A stretch of DNA of 18,219 bases from Flavobacteriales bacterium (lineage in GTDB: Bacteria; Bacteroidota; Bacteroidia; Flavobacteriales_D; Sanyastnellaceae), in assembly GCA_028825055.1 (NCBI GenBank), contig JAPKAW010000016.1:1-18219 (forward strand), read 5' to 3'. Both the position numbers and the translations under genes were made by a program. This document shows positions 1 to 7,451 of the stretch, piece by piece. Within the stretch, counting starts at the first letter, position 1. Each line of letters starts with the position of its first letter. Under the pieces are notes generated by a model, which was given only the letters and a program-made list of their open reading frames with translations, was not told where the DNA came from and searched no databases.

Positions 1-940
1 CATACGTGCAAGAACCGTCTTCATCCGTCGCGTCAGCGTTGTAGTTGCACGCCGTGGCGTCCTGGCAACCGGTGACTTCAAACTCATCACAAACGCCATC
101 GCCGTCCGCATCTGCAAGGCAGTTGCCGTCGCAGTCGTAGCCAACAGCCGCATAGCTACAAGAGCCGTCGTCCGTATTGGCCGAAGGGTCGTAATTACAA
201 GCCAACACGTCCATGCAACCGTCTACTAGTTCTTCTGGAACAAAAGGCGTGATTGGAATGATTCCGCGCCATTCTTCACTTGACATTCCATTGCTAAATA
301 CTTGAATTTGCATTTGCCCAGTCAGCTCACCTTCCGTTGTGATCTGCCCCACCAAAACTCGCAAGTCTTCACCTGCAAAAGACGGATGATTCCAATCGCA
401 CGTTGAGAGGTCATAGGGGTCACAAGGAAATAGCGTGAACAGTGCTGATCCCGTGGCATCATTGATCAAAACATTGTCTCCTGAATTGAATTGTCCGAAC
501 AAGCTAATTTCACCTTCTGCTGTCGAAACTTCAATTGCATCCGCGGTGCTTTCTCCCCCAATCGTTAGCCAACTGTCAAAGGCCAATTGAGGAAAGAAAC
601 CAAAGAAACCAGCATTGCTTTCTGCTCCAACATTAGAACCCAAATCCAAATCATTAAACCACGCCATTTCCGACGTGGAGTTGATCATCATCGGGTTGTC
701 TGCCTCTCCTGAAATCGCCGATAAAAAATCAGACTCATTCACCATATTAAGGTAAATTCGATAGGTTGTAAACCCCGTCAAATCAGTCGTTCCAACCATT
801 CCGTCGTGGGCTGCATAAGCGACTACTTCAAGCCAATAACCATCCGGAACGGAAGGCGAGGGAGAAGAAACGGGTTCCTGAGCTTGCGCATTCCAAAGCA
901 TGGAAGACGCAGCTATTATGAAGCATAGCAGTTTACGCAT
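1..940 (-). CDS. Secreted Cys-rich repeat protein, probably T9SS cargo (partial, C-terminus outside window)
   Basis: An open frame runs from ATG at 940 to the left edge (313 codons visible). It starts with a signal peptide: basic MRKLL, a hydrophobic core, and likely cleavage after the AQA region near residue 20. The middle (about residues 30-230) is an unrecognised, probably beta-rich extracellular region. From about position 230 to the edge the protein becomes Cys-rich, with two repeats of the form GC-D-ACNY-----A---DGSC, joined by a linker YDCDGNC...DADGDGVCDEFE. Such repeats are common in large secreted proteins of Cryomorphaceae and Fluviicola relatives, usually ending in a T9SS sorting domain; that domain would lie beyond the window, so T9SS export is inferred. 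The Asp-rich DADGDGVCD stretch resembles calcium-binding thrombospondin type 3 repeats. No enzymatic function can be assigned. Divergent from the tRNA-Phe gene. Confidence 0.85.
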   Translation of the reverse strand, partial: MRKLLCFIIAASSMLWNAQAQEPVSSPSPSVPDGYWLEVVAYAAHDGMVGTTDLTGFTTYRIYLNMVNESDFLSAISGEADNPMMINSTSEMAWFNDLDLGSNVGAESNAGFFGFFPQLAFDSWLTIGGESTADAIEVSTAEGEISLFGQFNSGDNVLINDATGSALFTLFPCDPYDLSTCDWNHPSFAGEDLRVLVGQITTEGELTGQMQIQVFSNGMSSEEWRGIIPITPFVPEELVDGCMDVLACNYDPSANTDDGSCSYAAVGYDCDGNCLADADGDGVCDEFEVTGCQDATACNYNADATDEDGSCTY

Positions 941-1116
941 GACGCGACGTATTTGGTTAACAGTTCATTCAACAACCTGTGAGCGGAACATTATTCAATG
1001 TCAGTGCGCACGAAGCGAATGTAACGGGAACTCCGTCAAATTGCAAGAGGCCTATTGTTATTCATCTAATTTTTACCAACACCTATCGACATTTCAATTC
1101 AATTGAACGTTTTACG

Positions 1117-1141
1117 GGCTTTTGAAAATATCTCAAAAGCC
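1117..1141. repeat. Perfect 9-bp inverted repeat in the divergent intergenic region
   Basis: GGCTTTTGA (1117-1125) and TCAAAAGCC (1133-1141) are exact reverse complements around a 7-base AT-rich spacer. Neither strand shows a following T-run, so a classical terminator is unlikely. It lies between the start of the minus-strand secreted protein (940) and the tRNA promoter (1194), and could be an operator or a folded 5' leader of the minus-strand transcript. The rest of the 273-base gap 941-1213 shows only a 10-base palindrome TTCAATTGAA at 1098-1107 and no gene. Confidence 0.4.
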
Positions 1142-1193
1142 TTCCGCTAAAAACAACTTCTCTGGGTCACATGAAATTCAAGAAAGTTTAGGC

Positions 1194-1201
1194 TATCTTT
1201 G
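1194..1201 (+). promoter_or_regulatory. Bacteroidota -7 element of the tRNA-Phe promoter
   Basis: TATCTTTG is an exact match to the Bacteroidota consensus TAnnTTTG, ending 12 bases before the mature tRNA 5' end. No clear -33 TTTG was found at the usual spacing upstream. The position is right for transcription starting a few bases before the tRNA. Confidence 0.6.
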
Positions 1202-1213
1202 GCGACCCTTAAT

Positions 1214-1286
<73 letters not shown>

Positions 1287-1287
1287 C

Positions 1288-1316
1288 AAAAAAGTCAGTT
1301 CACGCTGGCTTTTTTT
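1288..1316 (+). terminator. Rho-independent terminator after tRNA-Phe
   Basis: A-run (1288-1294), stem GTCAG (1295-1299) and CTGGC (1306-1310) with one T-G pair, 6-base loop, then a six-T tail (1311-1316). The A-run can pair with the T-run to extend the stem. It starts 2 bases after the tRNA discriminator, separating the tRNA from aroB. Confidence 0.75.
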
Positions 1317-1372
1317 GTTTCCATATTCTTGCAACGCATTAACTTCGCTCTGTCCATCGAATATCCGATTCT

Positions 1373-2437
1373 GTGAATCAAAATATCCAGTTCAATCAAC
1401 CCGTCCAAAACCAGCACTTGGAATTGCCTTGGCTCCAATGGATTCAATCGGATAGCGTTCGAATTCTCGCAGACAGCCGATTCCTAGAATCGCCCGTTTT
1501 TGGACCGCTAACACACGTCTGGAACACCAGTCCTAAATGTTTCATTTCGGCTGGGGAGGATTCCAAATCCATCAAATCGGCTCAACGGATTTGGTCTTGG
1601 TTGGACCAGGAAAATACAGACCGCGGACATGTTTTGCTGATTGTAGGTGGCGGAACCATCACTGATCTTGGAGGATTTGTGGCATCGACGTTTAAACGAG
1701 GCATTCCATTTGTTTTGGTACCGACAACCCTTGTTGGCATGATCGATGCCGCGATTGGAGGAAAGAATGGCCTCAACTATTCCGATTACAAAAATCAAAT
1801 TGGAACGTTTCAATTGCCCGACATGACCTACATCGATGTCAACTTCATCTCGTCTTTAGATGCCTTGGAGCGGACCAATGGCTGGATGGAGCTCGTCAAG
1901 CACAGCCTGATTGCCGATCCTACATTGTGGAATGAAATTAAGGACGTTGACATCCATCTCCCTGGAACCATTGAACCTTGGATCCCTCGAGCTGCTGAAA
2001 TAAAGAAGCACATCGTTGCTCAAGACTTTTTGGACGAATCGCTTCGGAAATCCTTGAATTTCGGCCACACCGTCGCCCACGCTCTTGAATGGAGAGCACA
2101 GCAAGACGGTGTACAACTCAGTCATGGAGTAGCCGTCGGCTGGGGAATGCTCTGGTCGCTGGCATGGAGCAATTCCCTGCTGCAAACAGACTCCACAGAC
2201 TTTGAATTGGCGAGCCGGAGAATTCGAATGTGGCTCGCCACTATTCCCGCTCACAATCAATCACATTGGCTGAGCTCTTTGGACCCTCAAGGTTTGTGGC
2301 CCGCCATGCTAAAGGACAAAAAAAACCTCAAAGGAGCCGTGCTTGACGTTGCATTGACGAAGGTTGGAGAGGCCATTTGGAACCAACCCGTGACGTTGAA
2401 TAAATTCACAAGCATTTGGAAACAAGTCTTCCTTTAA
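1373..2437 (+). CDS. aroB: 3-dehydroquinate synthase
   Basis: Cytoplasmic, NAD- and divalent-metal-dependent enzyme that closes DAHP to 3-dehydroquinate, the second step of the shikimate pathway to aromatic amino acids. The 354-residue product is near the usual length (about 360). The NAD-binding glycine loop GGGTITDLGGF is at residues 92-102, followed by the family-typical segment FKRGIPFVLVPTTL (107-120) and AAIGGKNGLN. Likely metal ligands are E173 in MELVKH, a His in GHTVAHALE (231-239) and H251 in SHGVAV; the late DKKN motif is also present. The start is GTG with no Shine-Dalgarno; no in-frame ATG gives a better N-terminus. A weak promoter candidate TAACTTCG (1340-1347, one mismatch to TAnnTTTG) lies 25 bases upstream. 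lpxD begins 38 bases after its stop on the same strand. Confidence 0.97.
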   Translation: MNQNIQFNQPVQNQHLELPWLQWIQSDSVRILADSRFLESPVFGPLTHVWNTSPKCFISAGEDSKSIKSAQRIWSWLDQENTDRGHVLLIVGGGTITDLGGFVASTFKRGIPFVLVPTTLVGMIDAAIGGKNGLNYSDYKNQIGTFQLPDMTYIDVNFISSLDALERTNGWMELVKHSLIADPTLWNEIKDVDIHLPGTIEPWIPRAAEIKKHIVAQDFLDESLRKSLNFGHTVAHALEWRAQQDGVQLSHGVAVGWGMLWSLAWSNSLLQTDSTDFELASRRIRMWLATIPAHNQSHWLSSLDPQGLWPAMLKDKKNLKGAVLDVALTKVGEAIWNQPVTLNKFTSIWKQVFL

Positions 2438-2463
2438 GTGGAGACCAATTGATTCCGCTCCCT

Positions 2464-2471
2464 TAGCTTTG
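2464..2471 (+). promoter_or_regulatory. -7 element immediately before lpxD
   Basis: TAGCTTTG is an exact TAnnTTTG match, separated from the lpxD ATG by only four bases (CCCC). If used, transcription would begin at or within a base or two of the start codon, giving a leaderless lpxD mRNA and an internal promoter for the lipid A genes. No TTTG -33 box was seen at proper spacing. Confidence 0.5.
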
Positions 2472-2475
2472 CCCC

Positions 2476-3528
2476 ATGCAACATACAGCAGGCGATTTGG
2501 CCGACATGTTGAAAGGTTTAGTTGAAGGAGACCCCCAAGTCGTTGTCAATCAATTATCGAAAATTGAGATGGCATCGTCGGGGTCCCTTACCTTTTTATC
2601 CAATCCGGATTATGAAGGGCACTTGTATACAACAGGCGCGTCAGTGGCTATTGTTCCCAAAACATTCACTCCGACGCAACCGTTGCCAGCAGCATTGACG
2701 TTAATTCGAGTCTCTGACTCGTATGCGGCATTTGCACAACTCTTGGAATTTGCGTCAGCGGCGATGGCCCTTCCGCGTACAATTCACCCGGCTGCTGTCA
2801 TTAGTCCATTAGCCCAAGTGCACCCTAACGTTTACATTGGAGCTCTAGCTGTCATTGAAGACGGCGCCATCATTGGAGAAGGGTGTGAAATTCATGCACA
2901 TGCGACCGTCGGTCGTAATGTACACATAGGAGCCAACACAAAACTGCATAGTGGAGTTCAGGTATTAGACAATTGCATCATTGGAGATACGTGTACGGTT
3001 CAAGCAGGTGCTATCATTGGTTCCGATGGCTTCGGATTTGCTCCTCAAGGCGGTGAGGGATACAAAAAGATACCTCAAACAGGCAATGTAATCGTCCATG
3101 ACAATTGTGAAGTCGGTGCCGCTACGACCATTGATCGCGCCACTTTGGGTTCAACAATCATCGAAGAAGGGGTTAAGCTGGACAACCAGATACAGGTAGC
3201 GCACAACTGCACCATTGGCGCTCACACTGTCATTGCAGCTCAAACAGGAATTGCCGGCTCAACCACCATTGGAAGCCGTTGCATGATCGGCGGGCAAGTT
3301 GGATTCGCAGGTCATCTCAAAATTGCAGACGGCGTTAAAGTCGCAGCTCAATCAGGAGTTACGACAAGTATCAAAGAGCCTGACACAGTCTGGCAAGGGA
3401 CGCCAGCAACCCCTATCAAAGATTATCAAAAGCGTCAAATTGCATTGCGCAATTTATCACGACACCGCCTGATGGATCGCTTGGAAGAGCTTGAAAAAAT
3501 CCAGCAGAACACGCGCCCCTCGTCATGA
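2476..3528 (+). CDS. lpxD: UDP-3-O-(3-hydroxyacyl)glucosamine N-acyltransferase
   Basis: Third step of lipid A synthesis: transfers a 3-hydroxyacyl chain from acyl carrier protein to the 2-amino group of UDP-3-O-acyl-glucosamine. The 350-residue product has the usual layout. An N-terminal uridine-binding domain (about 1-100) contains the SGSLTFLSNPDY segment; a left-handed beta-helix of hexapeptide repeats follows (about 103-310, many IG/VG turns); a C-terminal helical tail typical for ACP contact ends the protein. The catalytic His is H243 in VAHNC, matching H239 of E. coli, and the conserved GSDGFGF is at 182-188. The start ATG gives the expected N-terminus. The stop overlaps the lpxC-fabZ start by 4 bases (ATGA), indicating translational coupling. 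Confidence 0.97.
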   Translation: MQHTAGDLADMLKGLVEGDPQVVVNQLSKIEMASSGSLTFLSNPDYEGHLYTTGASVAIVPKTFTPTQPLPAALTLIRVSDSYAAFAQLLEFASAAMALPRTIHPAAVISPLAQVHPNVYIGALAVIEDGAIIGEGCEIHAHATVGRNVHIGANTKLHSGVQVLDNCIIGDTCTVQAGAIIGSDGFGFAPQGGEGYKKIPQTGNVIVHDNCEVGAATTIDRATLGSTIIEEGVKLDNQIQVAHNCTIGAHTVIAAQTGIAGSTTIGSRCMIGGQVGFAGHLKIADGVKVAAQSGVTTSIKEPDTVWQGTPATPIKDYQKRQIALRNLSRHRLMDRLEELEKIQQNTRPSS

Positions 3529-4922
3529 CAAAAAAGCAGAGAACCATTCGCCAATCCATATCATTCTCAGGGATTGGACTACATACTGGGGAAAAAACGA
3601 CCATGACGCTGCATCCTGCCGAAGCGAATCATGGATACAAATTTCAGCGGACGGACCTCCCTGAGAGCCCCATAATTGATGCCGACGTAGACCGAGTCGT
3701 TAGCACCCAAAGAGGAACGACACTTGAACAGAATGGCGCACAGGTCAACACGACGGAACACATTCTAGCGGCCTTGTACGGTTGCGAAGTCGACAATGCT
3801 TTAATCGAATTGACTGGTCCTGAAATCCCAATTATGGATGGCAGTTCCATCGAATTCGTGGAGGCCTTAGAAGCCGCAGGATTTGAAGACCAGGAAGCCC
3901 CCCGAAAGTACTTCAAGTTGAATTCCAACGTCTGGTACGAAGACAAGGAGAAGGGCGTTGAGATGCTCGCTGTACCAGAACCGCAAGATGAATTCCGGAT
4001 AACGGTCATGGTGGATTACCGAAGTCCTATTCTTGGCACCCAGCATGCGAGTATGTACAAGATTTCAGAATTCAAAGACGAAATCGCTCGCTCCCGTACA
4101 TTCGTTTTCTTACGAGAAGTCAAGCATCTTGCGAATGAAGGCTTGATTAAAGGAGGTGACCTGAACAATGCAGTTGTGCTCATCGAACGCATCTATTCAG
4201 ATGAAGAACTGCACAGCATCGCACAATTGCTTGGAAAGGAGGACCTCAAGTCCCGTGGAGACGTACCTGGAGTTCTCAATACATCTCCCCTCAGGTATCA
4301 AAACGAACCTGCACGACACAAGTTATTGGACATCATGGGAGACCTCGCTCTCATGGGGTGCTTTTTACAAGCACACATTTTGGCGGCCAGACCCGGTCAT
4401 GCGGGCAACACCTCATTTGCGAAAATCCTCAAGAAGATGATGATAGAAGAAAAGAATACACCCAATCTGAGTACTGATCGCCCATCCATCCTTGACATCA
4501 ATCAAATTAGCGCGATGCTTCCGCACCGCTACCCTTTTCTATTGGTTGATCGGATTCTGGAAATCAATGACGACAGCATCATTGGTTTAAAAAACGTCAC
4601 CTTCAACGAACCCTATTTTCAAGGTCATTTTCCTGGAAATCCCGTGATGCCCGGCGTTTTGCAAGTGGAGGCCATGGCTCAAGTTGGCGGAATATTCGCC
4701 CTGAACACCGTGCCCGACCCCGAGAACTACACCACCTACTTTATGAAAATTGACAACGTCAAATTCAAACAGAAGGTGCTCCCAGGTGACACGTTGGTCT
4801 TTCATCTTGAATTGATGTCTCCGATACGACGAGGCTTGGTTAACATGAAAGGAAGAGGATATGTCCGTGGACAATTGGCCTCAGAAGCAGAAATGTTAGC
4901 TAAGATTGTAAAAGACAAATAA
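3525..4922 (+). CDS. lpxC-fabZ: Bifunctional LpxC deacetylase / FabZ hydroxyacyl-ACP dehydratase
   Basis: A fusion of two enzymes. Residues 1 to about 310 are LpxC, the zinc UDP-3-O-acyl-GlcNAc deacetylase that commits sugar to lipid A. Visible motifs: GIGLHTG (16-22), E78-H79 in NTTEH (base and zinc ligand), H265 and D269 in ARHKLLDIMGD (zinc ligands), and H292 in GHAGN. Residues about 320-465 are FabZ, which dehydrates 3-hydroxyacyl-ACP in fatty acid elongation: LPHRYPFLLVDRI (332-344), catalytic H368 in GHFPGNPVMPG and E382 in QVEAMAQ. Fusion of these two is a known feature of Bacteroidota and couples the competing uses of 3-hydroxyacyl-ACP. The gene overlaps lpxD by 4 bases and lies 26 bases before lpxA. 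Confidence 0.97.
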   Translation: MTKKQRTIRQSISFSGIGLHTGEKTTMTLHPAEANHGYKFQRTDLPESPIIDADVDRVVSTQRGTTLEQNGAQVNTTEHILAALYGCEVDNALIELTGPEIPIMDGSSIEFVEALEAAGFEDQEAPRKYFKLNSNVWYEDKEKGVEMLAVPEPQDEFRITVMVDYRSPILGTQHASMYKISEFKDEIARSRTFVFLREVKHLANEGLIKGGDLNNAVVLIERIYSDEELHSIAQLLGKEDLKSRGDVPGVLNTSPLRYQNEPARHKLLDIMGDLALMGCFLQAHILAARPGHAGNTSFAKILKKMMIEEKNTPNLSTDRPSILDINQISAMLPHRYPFLLVDRILEINDDSIIGLKNVTFNEPYFQGHFPGNPVMPGVLQVEAMAQVGGIFALNTVPDPENYTTYFMKIDNVKFKQKVLPGDTLVFHLELMSPIRRGLVNMKGRGYVRGQLASEAEMLAKIVKDK

Positions 4923-4948
4923 GCGGCTATACTGAAACCAACAATCAA

Positions 4949-5731
4949 GTGAGTCAGATTTCACCCCAAGCCTCTGTGAGTTCCAAGGCGCTTATTGGAG
5001 AAGGAGCTATTATTGAGCCTTTTGCATTCATCGAAGACGATGTTCAAATCGGTTCAGGAACCTGGATTGGTCCGAATGCAGTCATCATGAATGGCTCACG
5101 CATAGGAAAGGACTGCAAAATTTTTCCTGGCGCTGTGATCGGAGCCGTGCCACAGGATCTCAAGTTTGCGGGAGAAGCCTCAACGGCAGAAATTGGCGAC
5201 CGCACTGTAATTCGCGAATGTGTGACCATCAACCGAGGCACAACAGACCGAATGCGCACAGCTGTTGGAGCCGACTGCTTGTTGATGGCATACACCCACC
5301 TTGCTCATGATGTTTTAGTAGGTGATCATGTAATCATTGCGAATTCAGGCAACATCGCAGGACATGTGACCATCGAAGATTGGGCCATTCTTGAAGGAAT
5401 GGTAGGCGTGCAACAATTTGTCACCATTGGCATGCATGCATTTGTTGCCGGAGGATCAATGGTTCGTAAGAACATTCCACCCTACATCAAGGCCGCCCGT
5501 GAGCCACTCTCATACATCGGTGTAAATAGCATTGGACTGCGACGAAGAGGATATGACAATGAGCGCATCTTGAACATCGAGGACATCTACCGGATGCTTT
5601 ATGTGCAAAACGGCAACTTATCTCAAGCACTGCGCGCTGCGGAAACTGAATTGCCCGCAACTCAGGACAAGAGCATTATCCTTGACTTCATCAATGCCTC
5701 GGACAAAGGAATCATCCGCGGACCATTTTGA
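4949..5731 (+). CDS. lpxA: UDP-N-acetylglucosamine O-acyltransferase
   Basis: First step of lipid A synthesis: moves a 3-hydroxyacyl chain from ACP to the 3-OH of UDP-GlcNAc. The 260-residue product matches the E. coli length (262). A left-handed beta-helix of hexapeptide repeats fills about residues 1-180, and a helical C-terminal domain follows. The catalytic His is H120 in THLAHD (E. coli H125), and H117 corresponds to H122. G168 aligns with the E. coli hydrocarbon-ruler glycine G173, predicting a long acyl chain. E. coli H160 is replaced by Q156 (VQQF). The start is GTG with no Shine-Dalgarno; the N-terminus SQISPQASV aligns well with the family. The last gene of the lpx trio; the ABC ATPase begins 10 bases later. 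Confidence 0.97.
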   Translation: MSQISPQASVSSKALIGEGAIIEPFAFIEDDVQIGSGTWIGPNAVIMNGSRIGKDCKIFPGAVIGAVPQDLKFAGEASTAEIGDRTVIRECVTINRGTTDRMRTAVGADCLLMAYTHLAHDVLVGDHVIIANSGNIAGHVTIEDWAILEGMVGVQQFVTIGMHAFVAGGSMVRKNIPPYIKAAREPLSYIGVNSIGLRRRGYDNERILNIEDIYRMLYVQNGNLSQALRAAETELPATQDKSIILDFINASDKGIIRGPF

Positions 5732-5741
5732 AAACGACCCC

Positions 5742-6392
5742 ATGGAATTGAATCCTGCCATTCCGTGTTCTGTATCCTTAAGCGACTTAGGACATCGCTT
5801 CGGAAAGCAGGATGTACTGAAAGGCCTTCAAGCCACAATCCATGCCGGAGAGCATGTGGTGATTCAAGGAAGCAATGGAAGTGGTAAGTCCACGTTAGGA
5901 CAAATCATCGCAGGACATTTGACGTGTTCATCAGGCGAAATCCTGTGGAAACAACAGGATTCAACGGGAAAAAAATCGGCATCACATCTTGACGACATTG
6001 CGTTGCAAACTATGCTCATGGCACCTGCGAGCACATTGCACCCTTTGCTCACCATCCATGAACTAATTGCGTTCCATGCTGCGTTTAGAAGCTGGTGGCC
6101 TGGATTGAATCCACACACTTGGATCGAAGACAGTGGCCTTTCAAACCATTTGCAGTCTTCTTATTCCGCACTGAGTTCCGGCATGCAACAGCGCGTTAAG
6201 CTCGTTCTAGCCCTCGCAACCCAAAGTGCACTATTGGTTTTAGATGAGCCCTGCGTCAATCTCGATGCCAGTGGAATCGCCTGGTACCAGAATTGCTTGA
6301 AGTGGATGAGCCCACAGAGTACCGTAGTGGTGTGTTCCAATAACCGAGAAGAGGACCATTTAACTGCAACACAGGTCATTACGCTTGATTAA
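5742..6392 (+). CDS. Small ABC-type ATPase with degenerate Q- and H-loops
   Basis: A 216-residue single ATP-binding cassette protein. Walker A GSNGSGKST (43-51), signature LSSGM (144-148) and Walker B LLVLDE (164-169) with D-loop NLD (173-175) are intact. The usual Q-loop Gln appears replaced (MAPAS, 93-97), and the switch His is replaced by Asn in VVVCSNN (195-201). From memory, Bacteroidota have a subfamily with this SSGM-QRVKL / CSN pattern, so the changes look family-wide rather than decay. No permease is encoded nearby. The ATG at 5742 is chosen because an upstream extension would overlap lpxA by over 100 bases, and the protein then starts just before a normal first beta strand. It likely shares the lpx transcript; the substrate is unknown, and a CcmA-like transport role cannot be excluded. 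Confidence 0.88.
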   Translation: MELNPAIPCSVSLSDLGHRFGKQDVLKGLQATIHAGEHVVIQGSNGSGKSTLGQIIAGHLTCSSGEILWKQQDSTGKKSASHLDDIALQTMLMAPASTLHPLLTIHELIAFHAAFRSWWPGLNPHTWIEDSGLSNHLQSSYSALSSGMQQRVKLVLALATQSALLVLDEPCVNLDASGIAWYQNCLKWMSPQSTVVVCSNNREEDHLTATQVITLD

Positions 6393-6432
6393 AATGAGTC
6401 TAACTCTGATTTATTTTTATATATAACTACCT

Positions 6433-6458
6433 GTTATTGAGTCATATATGTCGATAAC
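6433..6458. repeat. 8-bp inverted repeat upstream of the T9SS type A gene
   Basis: GTTATTGA (6433-6440) pairs with TCGATAAC (6451-6458), with one G-T wobble across a 10-base spacer that itself contains CATATATG. It lies in the 146-base gap between the ABC ATPase gene and the secreted-protein gene. A near-match to the -7 element with one extra spacer base (TAACCTTTG, 6472-6480) follows. Could be an operator or hairpin; function unproven. Confidence 0.3.
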
Positions 6459-6538
6459 CAGCGAGCAAACGTAACCTTTGTTGAGACATGTGAGTAAAAG
6501 AGGGTTGACTATCAATTCGAAACTTTAATTCCTCTCTC

Positions 6539-7393
6539 ATGAAACTCAAGCAGTTTTTCACCCTAGCAGCCGCTACTTTCTTCTTTGGAGCAATTGTAGC
6601 CAACGCTCAAACAGCCTCTTTGAATGCAACCCCTGGTCCTTTTGCCAACTTGCCGCACGATTGCGTGGCCAAGACGCCTTCCGGATCTCAGGTGCTATTC
6701 TTAAACAACTCAGATGTAGTAACTCAGTCTTTCACTGCATGCACAGACGGCGATGTTAGAAAAGTGTATGTCAAGGTTAAGCAAACTTCAGGTGATGGTC
6801 AATTGACTATGTCCATTTTAGACAGCCGCGGAGAATTGCTGGATAAAGTCAAGGTTACCATCAAAGACGGCTTCTCAGGCGTTGCTATCGGCAAGCTGAG
6901 CACGAAAGTAGAAGATGGTAAGCGATACAACTTGAAATTGCATGCCGCTGGTGTTGACTTGATCATTGAAGGTCGCTACACTCGTATACCAAGCAATGAC
7001 CTGTACCTAAACGGATGGAAACTGGACGGATCAATTTCTACAGCGATTGGGTTCAAGCATATCAACGAAATTGACGCTGTTCAAGCCTCCCGTGATGACT
7101 CGTATAACGATCAGATCGACATGCGAGGAACCGAGCTAGCCTCAACGTTCTCTACGTACCCTAACCCTTTCTCTAACGATTTCACTGTTGAATTCGAAAA
7201 GGACTTGAAAGGTCAGACAAGTGTTGTCTTGTTGGACTTGACAGGCAATGTCCTTCACCGTGAGATTCGAACCAACGTAAGGTCTGGTGATCGGATCAAC
7301 ATCAACCCACGCTACTTCTTGAACCCTGGAGCGTATGCCGTTCGAGTGATCAACGAGCAACGTATGTTCAACACAACAATAATGAAGCACTGA
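6539..7393 (+). CDS. Secreted protein with T9SS type A sorting domain
   Basis: A 284-residue exported protein of unknown function. The signal peptide is clear: MKLKQFF, a hydrophobic core, and cleavage after ANAQ near residue 24. Residues about 25-195 form an unrecognised domain, apparently beta-rich, with a Cys pair region (HDCVAK, TACTDGDV) and a segment resembling a jelly-roll type fold. The C-terminal ~80 residues are a typical Por-secretion tail: STYPNPFSNDFTVEF, then the strands VVLLDLTGNVLHREI and GAYAVRVINEQRMFNTTIMKH. This tail targets proteins to the type IX secretion system for surface attachment or release and is removed on export. The gene stands alone and ends at a strong terminator. 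The ATG is fixed by the signal peptide; no Shine-Dalgarno is visible. Confidence 0.9.
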   Translation: MKLKQFFTLAAATFFFGAIVANAQTASLNATPGPFANLPHDCVAKTPSGSQVLFLNNSDVVTQSFTACTDGDVRKVYVKVKQTSGDGQLTMSILDSRGELLDKVKVTIKDGFSGVAIGKLSTKVEDGKRYNLKLHAAGVDLIIEGRYTRIPSNDLYLNGWKLDGSISTAIGFKHINEIDAVQASRDDSYNDQIDMRGTELASTFSTYPNPFSNDFTVEFEKDLKGQTSVVLLDLTGNVLHREIRTNVRSGDRININPRYFLNPGAYAVRVINEQRMFNTTIMKH

Positions 7394-7417
7394 TTGAATC
7401 CTTGATTCTCTTAGAGT

Positions 7418-7451
7418 AAAAGGGCCATCCGCAAGGGTGGCCCTTTTTTTT
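7418..7451 (+). terminator. Strong Rho-independent terminator, probably bidirectional
   Basis: Stem GGGCCATCC (7422-7430) / GGGTGGCCC (7435-7443) with one T-G pair and a stable GCAA tetraloop, followed by eight Ts (7444-7451) and preceded by AAAA. On the minus strand the same hairpin is followed by four Ts, so it may also end the convergent DUF4301 gene, whose stop codon (7450-7452) overlaps the T-run. Confidence 0.9.

Noticed and set aside
900..1106. Plus-strand 68-codon open frame across the start of the secreted protein gene
   Set aside because: It overlaps the signal peptide of the minus-strand gene, has no family resemblance, and its composition looks like a frame shadow.
5601..5741. 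N-terminal extension of the ABC ATPase into lpxA
   Set aside because: The extension is an out-of-frame reading of the conserved LpxA C-terminus and does not resemble the ATPase family; the ATG at 5742 gives a normal N-terminus.
6395..6415. Small GAGT/ACTC hairpin with AT-rich tail after the ABC ATPase gene
   Set aside because: Only four stem pairs with a 3-base loop and an interrupted T-run; too weak to call a terminator.
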